A DNA stretch of 64,000 nt from an uncultured Porphyromonas sp. (GCF_938039215.1 NZ_CALHVI010000019.1:1-64000); one strand, 5' to 3'. Shown: positions 1 through 9,495, counted from the first letter of the stretch. A program made the numbers and translations. Notes: generated by a model not told the origin, from the sequence alone.

Positions 1-65
1 CCCACATCAGAGTGGGATGCCGGCTGGCTGTATATATATCTATTGTATAAGGGGAGACTTCTAGG

Positions 66-845
66 CTAGACGATCAGTTGCCTCAAACAGGCAGCTAGGA
101 GCCGAACATCACGAAGCCCCTTCTGGTGAAAGCGAATATGTACCTCGGGCTGATGCAGGTAAAGGTAGCCGAAGAGTTCGCTGAGCTTCGGATACATAGC
201 CTCCCCCGAACTGCTTCGCTTGAAGCCCAAGACACGACCACGCTCCATCGTGCAGAGCTGAGGGAGCTTCTCTAGCGAAGTCGAAGGAAGCCCCACAGCT
301 TCCAGCTCCGAGAGGAGAAGCGTCCTATGAAAACGAACGTTGTGCGCTACGAGCACCTTCACCTCACGGACTACCCGAAGGAAGCGCTCAAGGACAAGGC
401 GAAGATCTTCCCCCTCAGCCTCCATCTCTTCGGTAGAGATCCCGTGCAGGCTTGTAGCCTCCGCTGTGATCGGCGAAGTGCGACGAATGAGGTGCGTCTC
501 CTCCGAGAGACAGGCACCCGCAGCATCCAGCACCTGCCACGAGAGCAGGATCAGAGGTGAGAGCGTCATCTCCTCTCCTACCTCTTCTCCGTGGAGTACA
601 TCCTGCGTCTCCGTATCGAGGACGAGGTAGTGAGGCTGTGCTCCCTCTGGCGCTGGAGAGTCAAAGAGCGGGGAAGAATCGACATCGACCTCTACGACGA
701 CAGGTGTCTCCTGTCGCCGTAGAGGTCGATAGCTATGTGCCGAGCGGAGAAGCTCCGTACGGCGCTGAAGTCCCCACCTCAGCAAGAGCTGCACCAACAC
801 CAGCACTAGGGGAAGGAGCAGAAGAAGAAGTGGGGCAAGACGCAT
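66..845 (-). CDS. Membrane-anchored DnaQ-like 3'-5' exonuclease-fold protein, degenerate active site
   Basis: A 259-residue protein. A strongly hydrophobic N-terminal segment (about residues 4-23) looks like a signal anchor, so the rest should be tethered to the inner membrane. From residue 73 it resembles the DEDD exonuclease fold: ExoI motif LDTET (Asp77, Glu79), then LHGIS (about 133-137) and an ExoII-like stretch AHNVRFH (167-173). Known DnaQ proteins have Asp where His173 stands here, and ExoIII is normally H-x4-D; here it is His240-x5-Asp246. Activity is therefore uncertain; it may bind nucleic acid without cutting, or use a shifted ligand set. It starts 8 bp after the upstream nucleotidase stop and is the last gene of the engB operon. 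The fold assignment is fairly secure, the function is not. Confidence 0.7.
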   Translation of the reverse strand: MRLAPLLLLLLPLVLVLVQLLLRWGLQRRTELLRSAHSYRPLRRQETPVVVEVDVDSSPLFDSPAPEGAQPHYLVLDTETQDVLHGEEVGEEMTLSPLILLSWQVLDAAGACLSEETHLIRRTSPITAEATSLHGISTEEMEAEGEDLRLVLERFLRVVREVKVLVAHNVRFHRTLLLSELEAVGLPSTSLEKLPQLCTMERGRVLGFKRSSSGEAMYPKLSELFGYLYLHQPEVHIRFHQKGLRDVRLLAACLRQLIV

Positions 846-853
846 GGTCGAGC

Positions 854-2629
854 TTACTTCTTAGGGAAGAGGAAGGCTCGGCTACGCTCAGCACCTTCCT
901 TCGCCCAGTCTTCGGGCAGGATACGCCAGTTCTTGGGATCCACGGGACGTACCGATCCGTGGCGACGGAAGAATTCCGCTAGGTAGTATGTCTGGTCGTG
1001 CGAAGTAGCTCCGACGATGCGCTTCGGAAGGTCTTCCTTGGGGATGCCAGCTCCTTGCGTAAGCATACCGCCTGCACCACCTGCTCGGTAGGAATTGACG
1101 GCTACACGATACTTGCGATCAAGATCAAAGGGTTCGCTGTGCCCGGTGAGACGCAGGATGGTCACACGCTGACCTTCGGGCTTCGTCAGATCCACGACAT
1201 AGTCGATCCCTTGAGCCGCACTGTAGTTGTAGGGCGGGACGAAGGTCTTGTACTTATCCGTGACCTTAGCTCCTGGACGAAGACGGATCAGGGGATCTTC
1301 CGAAGAAGTCATCCCGTTCATCCAGCCGGCATAGGAGTGCTCCAGATAGCCACGTAGCTCGTGCCCCGTCAGCTCCATCGCATAGATGAAGTTGGAGAAG
1401 GGACAGAACTTGAAGAGGTCACGTATGTAGACCTTCCCAGCAGGGAGCACCGCCGAAGGCTTCAGCGGAGCAGCTAGCGAGACTTCGGCATTGATCGCCT
1501 CTAGCTGCATCCGATGGATGACATCCATATAGGGGCTCGTACCAAAGAGAGCGTCTTGACCACGCACTTCTCCCTCCAGCGAACCTACTTCACTCGAGAC
1601 GTATTCCTTCACCGCAGCTTCCTCACGAGCAAAGTGACGGAGGAAGGCAGGGTCTGGCTCTACCCCATCCAGTGAGATGAACGAAGGAGAAAGGCTCTTC
1701 TCGATGACCTTATCCCCTTGCTTACGCACCGTAATCTTGATATCGGCGACACGCTCAAGGTGGTTGGCAGGGTTGATCAGCAGGACGGAGTCTGTACGCC
1801 CCTCGGGACGGATCCACTCCAGCTCCTGACGATGGTCATGCCCAATCAAGAGCAGGTCAATACCTAAGGGACGATTTGCCAGTGCCCGACCTGCATTCTC
1901 TAGATAATCGGGATTGTCATTCTCCAGCCCCGAGTGCATCAGGACGACGAGCAGATCTGGCTTCTCCTTCTGCTGGATGAAGGGCACCCAGTAGTCGGCA
2001 GACTTCAGAATATCATCGAAGCGCAGTCCTTCCCAGAGATGAGCGGGCACCCACTGAGGGATAGCCGGTGTAGTGAACCCAAGGACAGCCACACGAAGTC
2101 CCGCACGAGTGAAGACATGGTAAGGCTTGAAGTACGGCTGTCCCGTCTTCTCGGAGAGGATATTAGCTGCGATAAGGGGGAACTTACATTCCTTAGCCCA
2201 CTTATCGAAGACGCTGTGCCCAGGCTCGATGTCGTGATTGCCCATGGCTACGGCATCATAGCCAAGGTAGTTCATCGCTGAGGAGATGATGTGTGGCGAG
2301 AGCGTATCTACATAGTTGTAGTAGTAGGCAGGTGGCTCTCCCTGCAGCAGGTCACCCGCATCCAGCAGCAGTGTCTCGGGATCGGTACGACGCACCTCAC
2401 GCAGCACGGTCGATAGACGAGACATGCTCCCCGTCCCAGCTCGGTCATTGAGGAAGTCATAGGGGAAGATATTCCCATGGACATCGGTCGTATGCAGGAT
2501 ACGCAGGTGATGCTGGGTCGTGGGCGGCACCTTCTTCTCAGCGTGGAGCGTGGTGCCTGCAAGCGCAAAAAGAAGCATCCCCACCCACATGATGGGGCGG
2601 AGGATGCCTATAACTTGAGTATGATTCAT
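854..2629 (-). CDS. Secreted 5'-nucleotidase / 2',3'-cyclic phosphodiesterase (UshA-like)
   Basis: About 591 residues from the chosen start. It has a signal peptide (MNHTQVIG..., hydrophobic core WVGMLLFALAG), then a calcineurin-like metallophosphoesterase domain with the metal motifs TTDVHG, DAGD, MGNHD and GHDH, and a C-terminal 5'-nucleotidase domain (FCPFSN, AVNSYRAGGAGG). Family members hydrolyse extracellular nucleotides in the periplasm and salvage nucleosides. The frame is open up to 2713, but a start there would overlap the end of metG and put 28 non-hydrophobic residues before the signal peptide, so the ATG at 2629, 16 bp after the metG stop, is preferred. It is probably co-transcribed with metG. 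The exact substrate (nucleotide, cyclic nucleotide or UDP-sugar) cannot be read from sequence. Confidence 0.88.
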   Translation of the reverse strand: MNHTQVIGILRPIMWVGMLLFALAGTTLHAEKKVPPTTQHHLRILHTTDVHGNIFPYDFLNDRAGTGSMSRLSTVLREVRRTDPETLLLDAGDLLQGEPPAYYYNYVDTLSPHIISSAMNYLGYDAVAMGNHDIEPGHSVFDKWAKECKFPLIAANILSEKTGQPYFKPYHVFTRAGLRVAVLGFTTPAIPQWVPAHLWEGLRFDDILKSADYWVPFIQQKEKPDLLVVLMHSGLENDNPDYLENAGRALANRPLGIDLLLIGHDHRQELEWIRPEGRTDSVLLINPANHLERVADIKITVRKQGDKVIEKSLSPSFISLDGVEPDPAFLRHFAREEAAVKEYVSSEVGSLEGEVRGQDALFGTSPYMDVIHRMQLEAINAEVSLAAPLKPSAVLPAGKVYIRDLFKFCPFSNFIYAMELTGHELRGYLEHSYAGWMNGMTSSEDPLIRLRPGAKVTDKYKTFVPPYNYSAAQGIDYVVDLTKPEGQRVTILRLTGHSEPFDLDRKYRVAVNSYRAGGAGGMLTQGAGIPKEDLPKRIVGATSHDQTYYLAEFFRRHGSVRPVDPKNWRILPEDWAKEGAERSRAFLFPKK

Positions 2630-2645
2630 AGTGAAGCTAGAGAGG

Positions 2646-4697
2646 TTACTTGACTTCGCTCCCTGGGGCGACTGGCCCTGCGGGAGAGATGACACGTAGC
2701 TGACCTGTAGCAAGGTCTTCAGCCGAGAGGATCATCCCCTGCGACTCGATCCCACGGAGCTTGCGGGGAGGAAGGTTAGCGATAAAGCAGACCTGCTTAC
2801 CGACAAGTTCCTCTGGAGCGTAGTGCTGAGCGATCCCCGAGAGGATGGTGCGCCCACCAAGGCCATCATCCAGACGGAACTGCAGGAGCTTATCTGCCTT
2901 GGGCACCTTCGTGCACTCTAGGACGGTACCCACACGGATATCGAGCTTCGTGAAGTCCTCGAAGGCAATGTCGGGAGCTACGGCAGCAGCCTTCGCTTCT
3001 GCAGCCTCGGCGGCTTCGTTAGCTTCCTTCGTAGCTTGCAGCTTAGCGATCTGTGCTTCGATGACTTCGTCCTCGATCTTCTCGAAGAGGAGGCTAGACT
3101 CACCCAGCTGATGCCCTACGGCGAGCAGGTCGGAGCGACCCAGATCCGACCAAGCGGGCAGAGCGATCTGAAGCATCCCGAGGAGCTTGTCGCTGCTCTG
3201 TGGGAGGAAGGGTGCGAAGGCAATAGCGAGGTTGGCAGTGATCTGCAGGGAAAGGTTGAGGATCGTAGCCACACGGGGCATATCCGTCTTGGCGAGCTTC
3301 CAAGGCTCAGTGTCTGCGAGGTACTTATTCCCCAGACGAGCCAGATTCATCGCTTCCTTCAGAGCTTCACGGAAGTGGAAGTTATCCAGCTCCTTCTCGA
3401 TCGAAGCTCGCACTACGCTGAGTTCAGCCAGCGTCTCCCGATCGAAGTCCGTCAGTTCACCAAGGGCAGGCACCTTACCATCGAAGTACTTCTCGGTAAG
3501 GACAAGCGCACGATTGACGAAGTTCCCGAAGACAGCGACGAGCTCATTGTTATTGCGTGCTTGGAAGTCCTTCCACGTAAAGTCATTGTCCTTGGTCTCG
3601 GGAGCATTGGCCGTGAGGACATAGCGAAGGACATCCTGCTTACCGGGGAGATCCTCAAGGTATTCATTGAGCCAGACCGCCCAGTTGCGGGAGGTAGAGA
3701 TCTTGTCACCTTCGAGGTTGAGGAACTCATTAGCGGGGACATTCTCGGGCAGGATGTACGAACCTTCGGCACGAAGCATCGCAGGGAAGACGATGCAGTG
3801 GAAGACGATGTTGTCCTTGCCGATGAAGTGCAGCAGACGGGTATCTTCGCTCTTCCACCACTTCTCCCAGCTATCGGGGAGCAGCTCCTTCGTATTGGAG
3901 ATGTAGCCAATAGGCGCATCGAACCACACATAGAGCACCTTGCCCTCTGCTCCCTCTACAGGGACGGGGATCCCCCAGTCGAGGTCACGGCTCACGGCAC
4001 GAGGCTGGAGCCCTCCGTCGAGCCAGCTCTTACACTGACCATAGACATTGGTCTTCCATTCCTTGTGCCCCTCGAGGATCCATTCACGCAGGAAGGCTTC
4101 GTGCTTGTCAAGCGGGAGGTACCAGTGCTTCGTCTTGCGAAGCTCTGGTGTTGCTCCAGAGATAGCACTCTTGGGGTGGATGAGGTCGGTAGGATTGAGC
4201 GTCGATCCGCAGTGCTCACACTGGTCGCCATAGGCATGCTCGTGCTGACAGCGGGGGCAAGTACCCGTGATATAGCGGTCAGCGAGGAACTGCTTTGCCT
4301 CGGGGTCATAGTACTGCTCGCTCTCCTCCTCGATGAAGCCCCCCTTGTCATAGATCGTACGGAAGATCGCAGAGGCATGCTCACGATGCGTCTGGCTCGT
4401 CGTACGTCCGTAGGTATCGAAGGTGATCCCGAAGTCTGCGAAGGACTTGCGGATGATGGCATCGTAGCGGTCTACGACATCCTGAGGGGTAATACCCTCC
4501 TTCTTAGCCTTGATCGTGACGGGGACACCATGCTCATCGCTCCCGCAGACGAAGAGCACCTCTTCGCCCTTGAGGCGCAGGTAGCGAGCATAGATATCGG
4601 AGGGTATGTAGACACCAGCCAAGTGTCCGATATGCACGGGTCCGTTGGCATAGGGCAGGGCGGCGGTGATGAGGGTACGTTTGAAGTTCTTCTTCAT
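2646..4697 (-). CDS. metG: Methionine--tRNA ligase
   Basis: 683 residues; it charges initiator and elongator tRNA-Met. The Rossmann catalytic domain carries the HIGH motif at residues 22-25 and a KMSKS-loop variant (KISTS) in the middle of the protein. Two CxxC knuckles (CPRC...CEHC, about residues 146-163) form the zinc-binding domain of the MetG1 type. The anticodon-binding helical domain follows. The C-terminal ~105 residues, from [12 protein letters not shown], are a Trbp111-like OB-fold tRNA-binding domain, which is the full-length form of the family. An Ala/Glu-rich linker ([15 protein letters not shown]) joins the last two domains. It lies between galE and the nucleotidase gene in the same direction, probably in one operon. 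Confidence 0.98.
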   Translation of the reverse strand: MKKNFKRTLITAALPYANGPVHIGHLAGVYIPSDIYARYLRLKGEEVLFVCGSDEHGVPVTIKAKKEGITPQDVVDRYDAIIRKSFADFGITFDTYGRTTSQTHREHASAIFRTIYDKGGFIEEESEQYYDPEAKQFLADRYITGTCPRCQHEHAYGDQCEHCGSTLNPTDLIHPKSAISGATPELRKTKHWYLPLDKHEAFLREWILEGHKEWKTNVYGQCKSWLDGGLQPRAVSRDLDWGIPVPVEGAEGKVLYVWFDAPIGYISNTKELLPDSWEKWWKSEDTRLLHFIGKDNIVFHCIVFPAMLRAEGSYILPENVPANEFLNLEGDKISTSRNWAVWLNEYLEDLPGKQDVLRYVLTANAPETKDNDFTWKDFQARNNNELVAVFGNFVNRALVLTEKYFDGKVPALGELTDFDRETLAELSVVRASIEKELDNFHFREALKEAMNLARLGNKYLADTEPWKLAKTDMPRVATILNLSLQITANLAIAFAPFLPQSSDKLLGMLQIALPAWSDLGRSDLLAVGHQLGESSLLFEKIEDEVIEAQIAKLQATKEANEAAEAAEAKAAAVAPDIAFEDFTKLDIRVGTVLECTKVPKADKLLQFRLDDGLGGRTILSGIAQHYAPEELVGKQVCFIANLPPRKLRGIESQGMILSAEDLATGQLRVISPAGPVAPGSEVK

Positions 4698-4771
4698 CCA
4701 GTCTTTCTATATCTAATAATGAAAGGGAAGGGTAAGGCTAGATGCCCTACCCCTCTCCTTACTTGGTAGTG

Positions 4772-5806
4772 TTACTTATCCTTCTTGATGAGGTACTGCT
4801 GCCAAGCCCAAGCCGAGCGCAGGGTATCGGCCAGCGACTCCTTAGCCTCCCAGCCTAGGACGGTATTGGCCTTGGTAGGATCAGCCCAGACCTTCTCGAT
4901 GTCCCCTTCTCGGCGACCGACGATCTTGTGGGGCACCTTCACTCCAGTGACAGCCTCGAAGGTACGGATGAGCTCCAGCACGCTGACACCACGACCTGTA
5001 CCGATGTTGAAGGTCTCCATAGGTTCGGCACCAGACTTCTCATCGAGCATACGCTCGATCGCTACGACGTGTGCCTTCGCTAGGTCTACGACATTGATGT
5101 AGTCACGGATGCAAGAGCCGTCGGGGGTGTTGTAGTCATCACCGAAGACACTTAGCTGCTGGCGTAGGCCTGCGGCGGTCTGCGTCAGATAGGGGATGAG
5201 GTTCTGAGGCACACCATTGGGCAGCTCACCGATGAGGGCTGATGGGTGTGCACCGATGGGGTTGAAGTAGCGCAGGCGAATGACCTTGTAGGGGACACCG
5301 GCATAGACCACGTCGCTGAGGATCTCTTCGTTGATCTGCTTGGTATTGCCGTAGGGAGAGAGGGCGACCTGAATAGGAGCCTCTTCGGTGACGGGCAAGA
5401 TCTCTGGCTGACCGTAGACGGTGCAGGAGGAAGAGAAGACGATCCCCTTCGTACCGTGACGCTGCATGGCCTCTAGGAGGACGATGAGCGAGAGGATATT
5501 ATTCTTGTAGTAGTGCAGAGGCTTGTGTACGGACTCACCTACGGCCTTGCTTGCTGCGAAGTGAATGACCCCCTTGATCCCAGGGTGCGTCTTGAAGATG
5601 TGCTCGATGACCGCTTCGTCATTGCAGTCTGCTTCGTAGAAGATCGGGCGAATACCCGTAATTGCCTCGATCCCGTCGAGGACTTCGATGTTGGAGTTGG
5701 AGAGGTTATCGATGCTGATGACTTGGTAGCCTGCCTGGATAAGCTCTACCGTGGTATGGGAGCCGATGTAGCCCGTCCCACCTGTTACGAGAATGATTCC
5801 TTTCAT
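4772..5806 (-). CDS. galE: UDP-glucose 4-epimerase
   Basis: 344 residues, the usual length for GalE. It interconverts UDP-glucose and UDP-galactose (Leloir pathway, and supply of galactose units for surface glycans). The N-terminal NAD-binding GGTGYIGSHT motif is intact. The short-chain dehydrogenase catalytic elements are present: SSSCTVYG containing the Ser, and SPYGNTK containing the YxxxK pair. C-terminal substrate-binding motifs (NIGTGRGVSVLEL, GRREGDIEKVWADP) are typical. It sits 20 bp after engB and 74 bp before metG, all on the minus strand. Activity on N-acetylated UDP-sugars in addition to UDP-Glc is possible and cannot be decided here. Confidence 0.97.
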   Translation of the reverse strand: MKGIILVTGGTGYIGSHTTVELIQAGYQVISIDNLSNSNIEVLDGIEAITGIRPIFYEADCNDEAVIEHIFKTHPGIKGVIHFAASKAVGESVHKPLHYYKNNILSLIVLLEAMQRHGTKGIVFSSSCTVYGQPEILPVTEEAPIQVALSPYGNTKQINEEILSDVVYAGVPYKVIRLRYFNPIGAHPSALIGELPNGVPQNLIPYLTQTAAGLRQQLSVFGDDYNTPDGSCIRDYINVVDLAKAHVVAIERMLDEKSGAEPMETFNIGTGRGVSVLELIRTFEAVTGVKVPHKIVGRREGDIEKVWADPTKANTVLGWEAKESLADTLRSAWAWQQYLIKKDK

Positions 5807-5826
5807 GATCTTCTTCGAGTGATCTA

Positions 5827-6423
5827 TTATAGGGTAGTATTAATGCCTTCGATGTAGCTAAGCAGTTCGTCCCGCCCGAGCTGTTGCTCCGAGGAGGTGA
5901 CGAAGATCGGGGGGAGCTCCTCCCATTCCTCGAGGAGGCGAGCTTTATAGGCTTCGAGGTTAGAAGCCAAACGCCCCTTGGTGAGCTTGTCCGCCTTGGT
6001 GAAGACGAGGGCAAAGGGTACACCCTCTTCGCCCAGCCATTGGATGAACTCCAAGTCGATCTTCTGTGGCTCGTGACGGGAGTCAACGAGTACAAAGAGA
6101 CAGATGAGCTCCTTGCGCTCCAGCGTATAGTCCTCGATCATCTTCTTGAGCTTCTCCCTGCCGTCCTTACTCAGGCGGGCATAGCCGTAGCCTGGCAGGT
6201 CCACTAGGTACCAAGCATCGTTGATGATGAAGTGATTGATGAGCTGGGTCTTCCCTGGCTTCTGCGAAGTCATCGCCAGTCCTTTCTTCCCCGTGAGCAT
6301 ATTGATCAAGGAGGACTTCCCCACATTGGAGCGCCCGATGAAGGCATACTCAGGTAGACCCGTCGTGGGGCACTTACTGACCTGACTATTGCTGATGACG
6401 AACTCTGCCGATTTGATGACCAT
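5827..6423 (-). CDS. engB: Ribosome biogenesis GTP-binding protein YsxC/EngB
   Basis: 198 residues, the family length. This is an essential TRAFAC-class GTPase acting in late 50S subunit assembly. The G motifs are all visible: P-loop GRSNVGKSS (G1), the TQKPGKTQ region (G2), DLPGYG (G3) and FTKADK (G4); the last ~15 residues probably contain G5 near VTSSEQ. It is the first gene of a five-gene minus-strand run (engB-galE-metG-nucleotidase-exonuclease-like), served by a consensus -7 element immediately upstream at 6452-6460. Confidence 0.97.
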   Translation of the reverse strand: MVIKSAEFVISNSQVSKCPTTGLPEYAFIGRSNVGKSSLINMLTGKKGLAMTSQKPGKTQLINHFIINDAWYLVDLPGYGYARLSKDGREKLKKMIEDYTLERKELICLFVLVDSRHEPQKIDLEFIQWLGEEGVPFALVFTKADKLTKGRLASNLEAYKARLLEEWEELPPIFVTSSEQQLGRDELLSYIEGINTTL

Positions 6424-6451
6424 AAGCTACTGACTATACGATAGGATGAGC

Positions 6452-6460
6452 ACAAAGATA
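6452..6460 (-). promoter_or_regulatory. Bacteroidota -7 promoter element for engB operon
   Basis: On the minus strand this reads TATCTTTGT, an exact match to the Bacteroidota TAnnTTTG consensus, 29 bp upstream of the engB ATG. No convincing -33 TTTG at the usual spacing. A hairpin (6460-6492) abuts its upstream edge. Confidence 0.65.
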
Positions 6461-6496
6461 AGGCTTCGGAGGCAAATAGCCACCGAAGCCTTTTTT
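6460..6496. terminator. Hairpin with T-run between GH95 gene and engB
   Basis: A 10-bp inverted repeat (6460-6469 with 6483-6492) has stem AAGGCTTCGG and is followed by six T on the plus strand. On the minus strand it lies downstream of the fucosidase gene and the repeat array and touches the engB -7 element. It can act as an insulator terminating read-through into engB; the U-tract orientation favours the plus strand, where no gene ends. Confidence 0.5.
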
Positions 6497-6520
6497 GATA
6501 CGCTACTGACGCATGGATAG

Positions 6521-6608
6521 CGACCTATGGTAGGTCGTCTCAGAGACCTACTGTGGGTCGTCCTTGCGACCTACCGTGGGTCGGTTCGCCGACCTACAGT
6601 AGGTTTTT
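6521..6608. repeat. Palindrome array, four units, reverse orientation
   Basis: Four palindromic units at about 23-bp period: cores CCTATGGTAGG, CCTACTGTGGG, CCTACCGTGGG and CCTACAGTAGG, the last followed by TTTTT. Read on the minus strand this is the same unit order as the arrays at 9287, 18924, 39777 and 47954. It begins 20 bp after the fucosidase stop and ends 61 bp upstream of the engB -7 element. Not tandem identical copies: spacers differ (6-8 nt). Confidence 0.9.
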
Positions 6609-6628
6609 CTTGTCCCCTGCAGTGGACC

Positions 6629-9148
6629 TTACTTGGAGGCCTTTCGGACGACCTCGAGACGATCACCCGCCTTCAGCTGGGGAAGGTGCAGGCGACCCGC
6701 ACGAAGGAGCTTCTTCGGAGCGAGCACTCGACCATTGAGGCGAAGCTCATAGCCTCGCCCCTCGCTGGGGAGGAGAAGCACATGGCGGTAAGGGCTACCA
6801 GCTACGAGCTCGAGGTGCTCCAGCTGGCCTGCTCGCCAAGCGAGGGAGCAGACAGCATTCCCCACGACACGTAGGCCTTCGATCTGCCCCGTCTGCCAAG
6901 CCTTCGGCAGGGCAGGTAGCGGATGAAGGACACCCGCTTCGCTACTGAGGAGCATCTCCATGATCCCCGAAGCTCCACCGAAGTTACCATCGATCTGGAA
7001 GGGAGGATGCGAACTGAAGAGGTTGGGATGCGTCCCACTACCATAGGGGTGGCTGGTCTTCGGATCGATCGCACCCACAGGACGAAGGAGCATATTCAGC
7101 ACCTCATACGCCCCTGCTGCATCACCGAGACGAGCATGGAAGTTCACCTTCCAGCCCATTGACCAGCTGGTACTGCTCGAGCCACGTGCCTCAAGCGTCT
7201 TCCTTGCCCCTTCAGCGAGCTCGGGTGTTTCACCCGGTGTGATCTCGCTGGCGGGGAAGAGCCCATAGAGATGGGAGACATGACGGTGGTGCGGATCGAC
7301 TTCCTTGAAGTCCTCCATCCACTCCATGATACGGCCGTCGGGGCCCAGCGTCGTAGGCTTCAGCCAGCGAAGCGCCGTAGAGAGGCTATCGACGAAGGTG
7401 CGGTCTCGCTTGAGCAGGAGCGCTGCCGCACGGGTATTCGTGAAGAGCTCACGGAGGATCTGATTATCCATCGTCGAGCCTGCAGCGACAGCTACCTCCT
7501 GCCCCTCGGGGGTGTAGTAGCTATTCTCGGGCGAAGTAGTCGGTACGTTGACGAGGTAGTTCGTCTTCGGATCTCGGACAAGGGTCGTGAGGAAGAAGCG
7601 AGCAGCACCCTGCATCACGGGATAGATCCGCTCGAGATAAGAGCGATCTTGGCTGTAGCGATAATGATTGAAGAGATGCTCACAGAGCCAAGCGGCGGAG
7701 GTATTCGTAGCGCCCCAACTGGGGTGCTCCCCTGGGGCGGTGAACTGCCACACATTGCCCAACACGTGCGTCACCCAGCCCTCAGCGCCGTAGAAGGTGC
7801 GGGCGGTCTTCTCTCCCGAAGGGACGATACTCTCGACCCAATCGGTCAGCGGACTGACGGTCTCAGAGAGGGCTCCCTTCTCTGCGGGCCAATAGTTCAT
7901 CTGCAGATTGATATTCAGATGATAGTCGCCATTCCACGGAGCTTGGATCGTCTCTGTCCAGAGACCTTGCAGGTTGGGAGGCAGAGCTCCTGGACGGGTG
8001 CTGGAGATGAGGAGGTAGCGCCCCAGCTGGAGGTAGAGACTCGCTAAGGCAGGATCCGCCTCGGGGTGCTCGTGGTAGGCCGTGAGGCGCTGATCGATGG
8101 GTAGCACACTGCGAGAGGCATCCCCGCCATCTAGACGCATCTGCACCCGATCCATACGGCTGGAGAACTGACGCTTATGCGCCTCATAGATCTTCTCCTC
8201 GCCCTGAGCTTCGGCCTCGAGCAGCTGCTCTACGCCAAGGGCTACGAGCGCAGCCCGCTTATTATAGTAGTTGGTATTGTGTGTGATGTAGAGGTTCACC
8301 TTGGGTGCATCGACGATGAGCAGTTCGCCCTCACGAGTGATGAGCTTCCCCCCTTGGGGTAGGACGGGGCGCACGACGATGGCATAGCGAAGTCCCTTGC
8401 CCCCACGACCATCGGGGAGCTGACCGGAGAGCATCAGATAGCCCGCTCCTACCCGACACTGCCCGTGCTCAGGACGGCTAAGGGTGAGGCGGAGGGTATC
8501 ACGTCTGGACTCCTCGCTGTGATTGGTGAGGCTCACGACCTGCACATCCCGTCCGAAGGCGCTGTAAAGGCGCTTGGAGCGGTAGGGGCGATCAGCGACT
8601 TCAAAGGTCTCCTTACTCACCCCTTCGCTGAGGCTGAGGCTTCGGCGATAACGGCTAGGGGAAGGTGCCTGTCCCCACGTGAGGTGGAGGAAGCCCCCGA
8701 CTTGGTAGCTCCCATAGGGGACATTCGCCCCATTACCTCGGCCACTCCCCTCTCCTCCACAGACGAAGGTGCGGTAGATAAGATCTTCAGCCTCCTTAGC
8801 CTTCCCCGCAAGGAGAAGCTCACGAATGGCGGGCAGATGCTTGACAGCTTCGGGATTCCAAGCGGTCGAATCCACCGACCCACTCCACATCGAGCTCTCA
8901 TTGAGCGTGATCTTTTGGGTCTGGATACCGCCATCGGAGAGCATCCCGAGGCGCCCATTGCCCAAGGGGAGCTCCTCCATCATATCCCGAGCGGGACGAT
9001 CGAAGAAGTATGTGAGCGCCCGTCGGTAGCTGCTATCGGGACGAAGAGTGGGCTTCGTCCGAAGGGCTGAAGTAGGGCTAGCGAGCAGTTCGCCACTCAT
9101 CAGAAGCGCCACGGGCAGAGCCCAGCGCAAGAAAGTCATAAATCGCAT
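6629..9148 (-). CDS. Secreted alpha-L-fucosidase, glycoside hydrolase family 95
   Basis: 839 residues, full length for GH95. An N-terminal signal peptide (hydrophobic core about residues 8-22) predicts export. The mature part starts with the GH95 N-terminal beta domain (ELPLGNGRLGML, LNESSMWSG) and continues into the (alpha/alpha)6 barrel with the family motifs NLQGLWTE, INLQMNYWPAE, TSPENSYY, HRHVSHLYGLFP and FQIDGNFGG. The Asn pair in the NYWPAE region, the Glu in SPEN and the Asp in IDGNFG correspond to the residues used by characterised 1,2-alpha-L-fucosidases (known for the family; positional match by eye). It would remove fucose from host mucin or milk-type glycans. It stands alone: no SusC/D pair or other glycosidase is nearby, and repeat arrays flank it on both sides. 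Confidence 0.93.
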   Translation of the reverse strand: MRFMTFLRWALPVALLMSGELLASPTSALRTKPTLRPDSSYRRALTYFFDRPARDMMEELPLGNGRLGMLSDGGIQTQKITLNESSMWSGSVDSTAWNPEAVKHLPAIRELLLAGKAKEAEDLIYRTFVCGGEGSGRGNGANVPYGSYQVGGFLHLTWGQAPSPSRYRRSLSLSEGVSKETFEVADRPYRSKRLYSAFGRDVQVVSLTNHSEESRRDTLRLTLSRPEHGQCRVGAGYLMLSGQLPDGRGGKGLRYAIVVRPVLPQGGKLITREGELLIVDAPKVNLYITHNTNYYNKRAALVALGVEQLLEAEAQGEEKIYEAHKRQFSSRMDRVQMRLDGGDASRSVLPIDQRLTAYHEHPEADPALASLYLQLGRYLLISSTRPGALPPNLQGLWTETIQAPWNGDYHLNINLQMNYWPAEKGALSETVSPLTDWVESIVPSGEKTARTFYGAEGWVTHVLGNVWQFTAPGEHPSWGATNTSAAWLCEHLFNHYRYSQDRSYLERIYPVMQGAARFFLTTLVRDPKTNYLVNVPTTSPENSYYTPEGQEVAVAAGSTMDNQILRELFTNTRAAALLLKRDRTFVDSLSTALRWLKPTTLGPDGRIMEWMEDFKEVDPHHRHVSHLYGLFPASEITPGETPELAEGARKTLEARGSSSTSWSMGWKVNFHARLGDAAGAYEVLNMLLRPVGAIDPKTSHPYGSGTHPNLFSSHPPFQIDGNFGGASGIMEMLLSSEAGVLHPLPALPKAWQTGQIEGLRVVGNAVCSLAWRAGQLEHLELVAGSPYRHVLLLPSEGRGYELRLNGRVLAPKKLLRAGRLHLPQLKAGDRLEVVRKASK

Positions 9149-9195
9149 CTCAATAGCTTAATACGTACATGGATATACGACCACCACGTACGGGG

Positions 9196-9204
9196 GCAAA
9201 GATA
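9196..9204 (-). promoter_or_regulatory. -7 promoter element for GH95 gene
   Basis: Minus strand TATCTTTGC matches TAnnTTTG exactly and lies 48 bp upstream of the fucosidase start codon; the palindrome array at 9287-9378 starts 83 bp further upstream. Confidence 0.65.
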
Positions 9205-9286
9205 CGGCAATTCATGTGCCCCGCCGAAGGAGGATCAGCCCCCCTCGAAATATGCGGTAGCGATAGGTCGCAGGGAAGGGGAAAAT

Positions 9287-9378
9287 AAAACCTACGGTAG
9301 GTCGCCTTACCGACCCACGGTAGGTCGTTGATGCGACCCACAGTAGGTTCCAAGAGCGACCTACCGTGGGTCGTTTTT
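9287..9378. repeat. Palindrome array, four units, forward orientation
   Basis: Begins with AAAACCTACGGTAGG and continues with cores CCCACGGTAGG, CCCACAGTAGG and CCTACCGTGGG, ending GGTCGTTTTT. Spacing is about 23 bp. A short partial unit (around 9264) precedes it. It lies between the sirtuin terminator (9458-9495) and the promoter of the fucosidase gene. The right edge continues into a C-run, as at 19032 and 24354. Confidence 0.9.
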
Positions 9379-9457
9379 GCCCCCCACTGCGAGCTTGGCG
9401 AAAACACAGCTGGGAGGCAGGTTTTTGACGGGTCGAAGGGCTAGATAGAAAAGTAGC

Positions 9458-9495
9458 AGAAGCCCCGACATCCGCAGACGGATATCGGGGCTTCT
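9458..9495 (-). terminator. Terminator after sirtuin gene
   Basis: A 17-bp inverted repeat (9458-9474 with 9479-9495, one mismatch) with a 4-nt loop, 28 bp past the sirtuin stop; on the minus strand it is followed by CTACTTTTC. It probably ends the long porin-to-sirtuin transcript. Confidence 0.75.

Noticed and set aside
1..16. CCCAC/GTGGG mini-stem at the window edge
   Set aside because: Only five base pairs and cut by the window boundary; cannot be assessed.
3036..4769. Long plus-strand frame (577 codons) opposite metG
   Set aside because: Antisense shadow of a clearly conserved methionyl-tRNA synthetase; its translation shows no recognisable family or signal.
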